Part shown: positions 59,677 through 64,000 of the stretch, one piece after another
Layout: every line of letters starts with the position of its first letter
Numbering within the stretch: the first letter of the stretch is position 1
DNA from: Pseudomonadota bacterium
GTDB taxonomy: Bacteria; Pseudomonadota; Gammaproteobacteria; Xanthomonadales; Wenzhouxiangellaceae
Length of the DNA stretch: 64,000 nt
Reading direction: 5' to 3'
Assembly (NCBI GenBank): GCA_013285445.1
Contig: CP053448.1
Coordinates: 1,798,001-1,862,000, forward strand
Notes under the pieces: model-generated
Told to the model about the DNA's origin: nothing
The model's input: only the letters and a program-made list of their open reading frames with translations
The model's database searches: none
Translations under genes and position numbers: made by a program

Positions 59677-59736
59677 ACATAACAAGGCGTGAAAAATGAC
59701 GCTTGAAAAACAGCGCATTTTACCGCGGCGTTACGT
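59677..59736 (+). repeat. attC-like recombination site upstream of higBA
   Basis: ACATAAC (59677-59683) and GTTACGT (59730-59736) form the outer R-box-like pair. Inside, AAATGACGC (59695-59703) can pair with GCGCATTTT (59713-59721), leaving one extrahelical A. A short core separates them. Outer TAAC/GTTA, an unpaired spacer, an inner stem and an unpaired base are the folded layout of integron attC sites. The R boxes deviate from the RYYYAAC/GTTRRRY consensus at one position each. Confidence 0.45.
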
Positions 59737-59738
59737 GA

Positions 59739-59767
59739 TTGACACCTGTAACGGATCGGGTTACACT
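59739..59767 (+). promoter_or_regulatory. higBA promoter with embedded operator
   Basis: TTGACA (59739-59744) and TACACT (59762-59767) have optimal 17-bp spacing. Between them lies the perfect dyad TGTAAC-N7-GTTACA (59747-59765), overlapping the -10. It is the obvious binding site for autorepression by HigA or the HigBA complex. Confidence 0.75.
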
Positions 59768-59774
59768 GAACCTC

Positions 59775-60053
59775 ATGATTCGGAGTTTCAAGCACAAGGG
59801 TCTGAAACGTTTCTTCGAAACCGGAAAGACTTCGGGAATTCAGGCCCAGCACGCGAAAAAACTCCGTCTAATACTCGGCCGGCTTCATGCTGCTCGACAA
59901 CCGAAGGATATGAACCTCCCAGGACTTCGGCTTCACGAACTGAAAGGTGATCGATCCGGAACGTGGGCAGTTGATGTTAGTGGGAATTGGCGAATTACCT
60001 TTCGGTTTGAAGGCGACGATGCCGAAGTCGTGGACTATGAAGATTATCATTGA
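59775..60053 (+). CDS. higB: HigB-type toxin of a type II toxin-antitoxin system
   Basis: 92 residues with the RelE/HigB fold signature: [40 protein letters not shown] and [20 protein letters not shown]. HigB toxins are ribosome-dependent mRNA endonucleases. The toxin gene precedes the antitoxin gene, the characteristic HigBA order. The base composition is more AT-rich than the surrounding chromosome. I chose the ATG at 59775 as it begins the family N-terminus and lies just after the promoter. Confidence 0.92.
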   Translation: MIRSFKHKGLKRFFETGKTSGIQAQHAKKLRLILGRLHAARQPKDMNLPGLRLHELKGDRSGTWAVDVSGNWRITFRFEGDDAEVVDYEDYH

Positions 60054-60061
60054 GGCACCCT

Positions 60062-60349
60062 ATGCTTATGCACAATCCACCACATCCCGGTGAAGTTATT
60101 CGAGAGCTTTGCCTTGAGCCGCTAGATTTGTCTATCACCGAGGCCGCAAAGGCCTTGGGTGTCAGCCGAAAAACCCTGAGCGCTATTCTCAACGGACGCG
60201 CCGGAATTAGCCCCGAAATGGCTGTTCGGTTGTCGATTGCTTTTGATACCACCTCAGAGAGTTGGCTCAACCAGCAAAGTCAGTATGATCTTTGGAATGC
60301 TGAGCAGCACCGTAAAGAGTTTCGGGTCAAACGTCTTGTTGCGGCCTAG
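60062..60349 (+). CDS. higA: HigA-type antitoxin
   Basis: 95 residues of the HigA/XRE family: [20 protein letters not shown], then the helix-turn-helix [20 protein letters not shown], and [20 protein letters not shown]. It neutralises HigB and represses the operon. It begins 8 bp after the higB stop. Alternative ATG at 60068. Confidence 0.93.
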   Translation: MLMHNPPHPGEVIRELCLEPLDLSITEAAKALGVSRKTLSAILNGRAGISPEMAVRLSIAFDTTSESWLNQQSQYDLWNAEQHRKEFRVKRLVAA

Positions 60350-60361
60350 CCAACGCTTATC

Positions 60362-60424
60362 ACATAACAACCGGTTCAACTCGGCCGCGGGCAAAGCCCG
60401 CGCCGGTTAACCGGGACGTTACCC
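60362..60424 (+). repeat. attC-like recombination site downstream of higBA
   Basis: ACATAAC (60362-60368) and GTTACCC (60418-60424) are outer boxes. Between them CCGGTTCAAC-T-CGGC and GCC-GGTTAACCGG pair except for one extrahelical C. The tip is a perfect GCGGGC-AAA-GCCCGC hairpin. This is the folded architecture of an integron attC. It has the same ACATAACAA left end as the site upstream of higB, and lies directly after the antitoxin gene. The hsdM stop codon on the opposite strand uses the TTA of the GTTA. Confidence 0.5.
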
Positions 60425-61870
60425 AGGAGTCTTCAACTCCCCCGAAACCTCCGCAAAACTCTCCAACGCCGCCTCCAGGTTAGCGGTGATCTCTGCGGCC
60501 AGGACGTCCGGGTCGGGGAGGCTGTCGATGTCTTCGAGGCTGTCGTCTTTCAGCCAGAACAGGTCGAGGTTGAGTTTGTCGCGTTTGAGCAGGTCTTCGA
60601 TGGGGAAGCGGCGGAAGCGGTCGGTTTCCTTGCGGGTCTTGTAGCAGTGGACGAAGTCGTCGAGGTCTTCGCGGGTGAGTTTCTTGGTCTTGAGGGTCTT
60701 GTGGACGTTGGTGCGGTAGTCGTAGACCCATAGTTCCTTTGTCTGGGCCTGCTTCGCCGGGGCCTTCTTGTCGAAGAACAGGACGTTGGCCTTGACGCCG
60801 GGGCTGTACCAGATGCCGGTGGGTAGGCGGAGCAGGGTGTGGAAGTTGAAGGTCTCGAGCAGGCGCCTGCGAATGCCTTCGCCGGCGCGGCCGGCTTCGA
60901 ACAGCACGTTGTCCGGCAGGACGACGCCGGCGCGGCCGCCGACCTTGAGGACGGTCATGATGTGCTGCAGGAAGTTGAACTGCTTGTTCGAGGTGGTGAA
61001 CTTGAAGTCCTCGCGTTCGTAGTTTTCCTGCTCGGTGGTAACCTGGCCGTCTTCGCCGACGACGCGGTAGCTGGATTTCTTGCCGAAAGGCGGATTGGTC
61101 AGGACGATGTCGTAGCGGTCGTTGCCGGCGCTGGACAGGGCGTCGCCCTGGTGGACGGGACTGTCGCCGTTGCCCAGGCCGTGCAGATACAGGTTCATGG
61201 CGCACAGGCGCACGACCTCGTCGACGATGTCGACGCCGGTGAGGGCTTCGTTGCGTAGCGCGGCCTGTTTGTCCTTGTCCTGCGTCTGGCCCTTCATGTG
61301 GTCGAAGGCAGCGAGGAGAAAGCCGCCGGTGCCGCAGGCGGGATCGACGACGGTTTCGCCGATTTTCGGATCGATGCACTCGACCATGGCCTGGATGACC
61401 GGGCGCGGCGTGAAGTACTGGCCGGCGCCGGAGCGGACTTCCGATGCGTTCTTTTCCAGCAGGCCTTCGTAGATTTCGCCCTTGACGTCGACGTTCAGGC
61501 CCACCCAGGGGCCTTCCTTGTCGATCAGTGAGACCACGCGCTTGAGCTTGGCCGGGTCGGAGAGCTTGTTCTGGGCCTTGCGGAAGATGGTGCCGATCAG
61601 GCCGTCTTCCTTGCCCAGGTTTTCCAGGGTGTGGCGGTATTGCAGTTCCAGGGGGTCGCCATCCTTGTTGACCAGCTTGTTCCATTTCCATTTGGCGGGG
61701 ATGGGGGAGGGCAGATCCAGAATATCCTCGCGCTCCTGGTCCATCTTGAGGAACAGCAGGTAGGTGATCTGCTCGATATAGTCGCCGTAGGAGATGCCCT
61801 GGTCGCGGAGGACGTGGGCGTAGTTCCAGACTTTCTGGACCAGGGCGTGGTGGTTTTCGTTGGTGCTCAT
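60419..61870 (-). CDS. hsdM: type I restriction-modification DNA methyltransferase subunit
   Basis: It methylates adenine as part of the HsdM2-HsdS complex. The N-terminal HsdM domain (VQKVWNYAHVLRDQGISYGD) is followed by the N6-adenine methylase core: VDPACGTGGFLLAAFDHM (SAM site) and IVLTNPPFGKKSSY (catalytic NPPF). The length of 483 residues from the ATG at 61870 is normal. It overlaps the upstream small gene by ATGA. Its stop codon abuts an attC-like site. Confidence 0.95.
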   Translation of the reverse strand: MSTNENHHALVQKVWNYAHVLRDQGISYGDYIEQITYLLFLKMDQEREDILDLPSPIPAKWKWNKLVNKDGDPLELQYRHTLENLGKEDGLIGTIFRKAQNKLSDPAKLKRVVSLIDKEGPWVGLNVDVKGEIYEGLLEKNASEVRSGAGQYFTPRPVIQAMVECIDPKIGETVVDPACGTGGFLLAAFDHMKGQTQDKDKQAALRNEALTGVDIVDEVVRLCAMNLYLHGLGNGDSPVHQGDALSSAGNDRYDIVLTNPPFGKKSSYRVVGEDGQVTTEQENYEREDFKFTTSNKQFNFLQHIMTVLKVGGRAGVVLPDNVLFEAGRAGEGIRRRLLETFNFHTLLRLPTGIWYSPGVKANVLFFDKKAPAKQAQTKELWVYDYRTNVHKTLKTKKLTREDLDDFVHCYKTRKETDRFRRFPIEDLLKRDKLNLDLFWLKDDSLEDIDSLPDPDVLAAEITANLEAALESFAEVSGELKTPG

Positions 61871-62073
61871 TCGGTTGGCGTAGCTTTGAGTTCTTCCAGA
61901 GTGACAAAAGTCGCCTCCCCAGCGTCCATCTCTAGTTTTCGGCTGGCCAGAGTCTCCTCGTGCCAGGTCGGTGAGGGAGGCTCGGATTCGCCGTGGGCCA
62001 ATGCGTCCCACAGCGCCTCCGTGGCACGAAGTTTCTCATCCTGGGACATCTTTTTAATGGTGTTGAGGTCCAT
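61867..62073 (-). CDS. putative addiction-module antitoxin between hsdS and hsdM
   Basis: 68 residues (MDLNTIKKMSQDEKLRATEA, LWDALAHGE, then TWHEETLASRKLEMDAGEAT). This is the form of the small putative addiction-module component (TIGR02574-like), in which KLRATEALWDAL corresponds to the recurrent ERLRLAEALWDSL helix. Partners are normally RelE-type toxins, but none is next to it. The ATG at 62073 has AAGGGG upstream. An ATG at 62106 is the alternative. The stop overlaps the hsdM start, so it is co-translated with the methylase. Confidence 0.75.
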   Translation of the reverse strand: MDLNTIKKMSQDEKLRATEALWDALAHGESEPPSPTWHEETLASRKLEMDAGEATFVTLEELKATPTE

Positions 62074-62160
62074 GGCTGCCCCTTCTCGGAAACGATATTC
62101 GGCCATCTTACAATACGCTTGGCAATAGCTGGCTGGCTGCCGGATACCGGCGTCCGAGCC

Positions 62161-63657
62161 TCATACACGGGCTTTTCGGCGCGACTTTGACTTTGGCGTG
62201 GCCTCACGTTCGGCGCGGATTCGGGCCAGGAGTTCGCTGGCCGGTTCGTCGTCGGGGTCCTGGGGGACGAGTTGGCCGGTGAAGGCGGATTTTAGGATGG
62301 ATTGGCGGAGGGCGTTGGAGCGCTTGAGCTCAGCTTGGCACCAAACTTCGAGTGCAGCCGCACTTTCAAGCGCCTCGGTCGCTCTATCGACAATTAACTT
62401 TTGCTCCTCAGGTGAACAAAGGGGATACGGCAGCTTTCTGATGATTCCGAGGTTGAGAACATCCATCGTCGCACCATGTGCATCAAGCTTGTAAAGGGCT
62501 TTCAGGAAGCTGCTCTCAAAGTAGAGCTTGAAGAACTCTGGCAAGTAAACGTTCTCTTCCAGAGATACTTTGACCAGTCGTGGATTGATAATTCCAGGGG
62601 CGCACTCTGGCGGCAGAATGAGCACTTTGCCAATAGTGCCAACCAGACTGATCAATACGTCGCGGGGCGAGACACTGCAATTCTGAAGTTCCTGATACTT
62701 TTCCTCATCAATGAAATAATCCCCGATTGTCCAATCTCCGCCAATCACCTGCTCCTGCCCGTAGATCTTGTAGCCCGATGCCGAGTAATCCGACTTCTTG
62801 AGTGCGCTGCCGAAGGGGCCCGCCTTGAGCGCGTGCTTTCTTGGCATGCATAGCCCCTCCAGAGGAGCCCATACCCAACCCTCAGGCAGCTCTGGCAAGT
62901 TCGCGGTGTCGGGGATGTTGGGAGCCTTGTACTTTCCTGGCCCTTGCCAGTTTTCCCTGCGGCTTTCGAGGATGCGGGCGAGGATGTCGCTAGCGGGTTC
63001 GAGTTTGTGCTGGTTGGCTTCTCGCCAGTCGCGGGTGAGCTCGCCGGTGACGGCGGCCTTGAGGATGGACTGGCGGTAGCGCTTGAGCAGTTTCTGGACT
63101 TCGCGCAGGGCTTCTTCGCCCTTGTCGATTTTAGCGAAGAGGGTTTCGATCTTTTCGACGATGCGGTGTTGTTCGTTGAGGGGCGCAATCGGGATCGAAA
63201 AATTCTTGAGCCGATGAGTATCAATACTCGCTACCGTGGTCCCATGCTTTGCGCACTCCTTGAGAATCCGATAGTTTTCCGACCGCAGGTGCCAGGCCAG
63301 AAAATCCGGACTGATGTTATCTGCCGGCGTCAGGGTCTTTAGATCCTGGTTGACCGTTACCTCGGGTTCGTTGACAGCAACAGGGAACGAATGGGCCAGT
63401 ATTCCTGATCTTGTGACCATCAAGATTGAATTTGCCGGGATAAGCTTGGCAGAAGACTGGGCTACTGCCTCCTCGGTGATGGAATTCTCGGAACTTCGAA
63501 TACGCCCGAACTTCATGTCCTTTGGTGAAACCCACGGGATGGAGCCATCTTCCCAAAAGGCTAGGTTCGCCTTGGAGGGGGTCCCGCCTCCCGACCATGC
63601 CCCCAGGTCGCCCAGTCTCGACCAAGCCCAGTTGCTCGGCAATTTCTTACCACTCAC
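62161..63657 (-). CDS. hsdS: type I restriction-modification specificity subunit
   Basis: Two target-recognition domains with the type I S-subunit pattern. The first starts at LPSNWAWSRLGDLGAWSGGG, followed by GSIPWVSPKDM; the second at LPEGWVWAPLEGL. Each ends in a conserved helical spacer (APLNEQHRIVEKIETLFAKI, SPEEQKLIVDRATEALESAA) and a QSILKAAVTGEL / QSILKSAFTGQL repeat. The length is 498 residues. GTG start at 63657. It precedes hsdM on the strand, an S-before-M order. hsdR is not in the window. Confidence 0.94.
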   Translation of the reverse strand: MSGKKLPSNWAWSRLGDLGAWSGGGTPSKANLAFWEDGSIPWVSPKDMKFGRIRSSENSITEEAVAQSSAKLIPANSILMVTRSGILAHSFPVAVNEPEVTVNQDLKTLTPADNISPDFLAWHLRSENYRILKECAKHGTTVASIDTHRLKNFSIPIAPLNEQHRIVEKIETLFAKIDKGEEALREVQKLLKRYRQSILKAAVTGELTRDWREANQHKLEPASDILARILESRRENWQGPGKYKAPNIPDTANLPELPEGWVWAPLEGLCMPRKHALKAGPFGSALKKSDYSASGYKIYGQEQVIGGDWTIGDYFIDEEKYQELQNCSVSPRDVLISLVGTIGKVLILPPECAPGIINPRLVKVSLEENVYLPEFFKLYFESSFLKALYKLDAHGATMDVLNLGIIRKLPYPLCSPEEQKLIVDRATEALESAAALEVWCQAELKRSNALRQSILKSAFTGQLVPQDPDDEPASELLARIRAEREATPKSKSRRKARV

Positions 63658-63777
63658 GGGAACAACGCCTCTTCAGTTTATCCAGGCCGTCATTCATCCC
63701 CCTTAGCATTACCTTGCGGTCACTACCTTCAATAACCCTGTACTTGCAAGCAAGTCGGTGTTGCCGGTAAAGCGTAA

Positions 63778-64000
63778 TCACTCCCATGGATCAATCACCT
63801 GCACGCCGGCGGCCTTGAACGGGGCGGTGTCGCGGGTGGCGACGGCGTGGTTGTGGGTCAGGGCGATGGCGGCGATGTAGGCATCGGCGGTGGCGATGGC
63901 GCGGCCGGTTTCTCGGGATTTGGCCAGTAGGGTGGCGTAGGCCGGCGCGCAGGTCTGGTCGAAGGGCAGGGTGCGGCCGTTGAACAGGGGCAGGATGGTT
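63778..64000 (-). CDS. VapC-type PIN-domain toxin (3' part only)
   Basis: The C-terminal 73 residues of a protein entering from the right edge: TGRAIATADAYIAAIALTHN, then HAVATRDTAPFKAAGVQVID and PWE at the end. This is the characteristic VapC/FitB C-terminus, with the acidic DAYIAAIA and TRDTAPF motifs of the PIN nuclease site. VapC toxins cleave tRNA or rRNA. The antitoxin, normally upstream, would lie outside the window. 120 bp separate it from hsdS. Confidence 0.88.
   Translation of the reverse strand, partial: TILPLFNGRTLPFDQTCAPAYATLLAKSRETGRAIATADAYIAAIALTHNHAVATRDTAPFKAAGVQVIDPWE

Noticed and set aside
60480..61907. 475-codon frame overlapping hsdM on the same strand
   Set aside because: Arg/Pro/His-rich out-of-frame translation of a gene with intact methylase motifs.

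Overview
The window comes from a high-GC, Gram-negative gammaproteobacterium. This is inferred from the mnmA-hflD pair, the clpS-clpA-infA-tRNA block, abundant TonB-dependent outer membrane proteins and a deoCAB-cdd nucleoside operon. The style of the secreted proteins resembles the Wenzhouxiangella/Xanthomonadales side of the class, but no sequence search was possible. Gene density is high, many neighbours overlap by ATGA or TGATG, and only the right end (about 57.4-64 kb) looks accessory.

Layout. 1-7.4 kb: tRNA modification (mnmA, partial hflD), a possible MITE-like inverted repeat, a methyltransferase, and the glyoxylate bypass (aceB-aceA) opposite a LysR regulator. 7.4-10.8 kb: clpS-clpA, infA, tRNA-Gly and tRNA-Cys. 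10.9-16.1 kb: an Ada-like alkylation repair protein, a PPK2 kinase, a GDSL hydrolase, a HExxH protein and an M20 peptidase. 16.1-18.8 kb: a CsoR-regulated copper ATPase with a frameshift. 18.9-22 kb: a glycerol-3-phosphate operon (gpsA-like, glycerophosphodiesterase, FGGY kinase). 22-24.3 kb: an alpha/beta hydrolase with a cysteine nucleophile, and rhlE.

24.7-35 kb is the most striking chromosomal block. It is a tightly coupled operon encoding DUF3450, a long ExbB-like protein, ExbB, ExbD, TonB, a TPR protein, a TonB-dependent receptor and a large secreted protein, preceded by a three-unit candidate Pho box. It reads as a dedicated, possibly phosphate-starvation-induced outer membrane uptake machine. 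35-38.6 kb: two divergent cyclic-di-GMP proteins. 38.6-42.7 kb: the DUF3999/DUF2339 membrane pair. 42.7-46.4 kb: deoC-deoA-deoB-cdd.

46.5-55.6 kb looks like an oxygen-to-denitrification module: a FixL-like haem-PAS kinase, a FixJ-like regulator, a lone receiver, an FNR-type regulator without Fe-S cysteines, and a cytochrome cd1 nitrite reductase (NirS) with an extra N-terminal cytochrome c domain. NirS has an FNR-like box at about -41.5 and is followed by a haem/iron-type TonB receptor. Dodecin and a glycine-zipper lipoprotein lie between.

55.7-64 kb: DUF924, a zinc alcohol dehydrogenase, a 51-bp tandem repeat, a secreted protein, an IS4-type insertion sequence, a higBA toxin-antitoxin pair bracketed by two attC-like folded sites (a candidate integron cassette), and a type I restriction-modification locus (hsdS, an antitoxin-like gene, hsdM) next to a partial VapC toxin.
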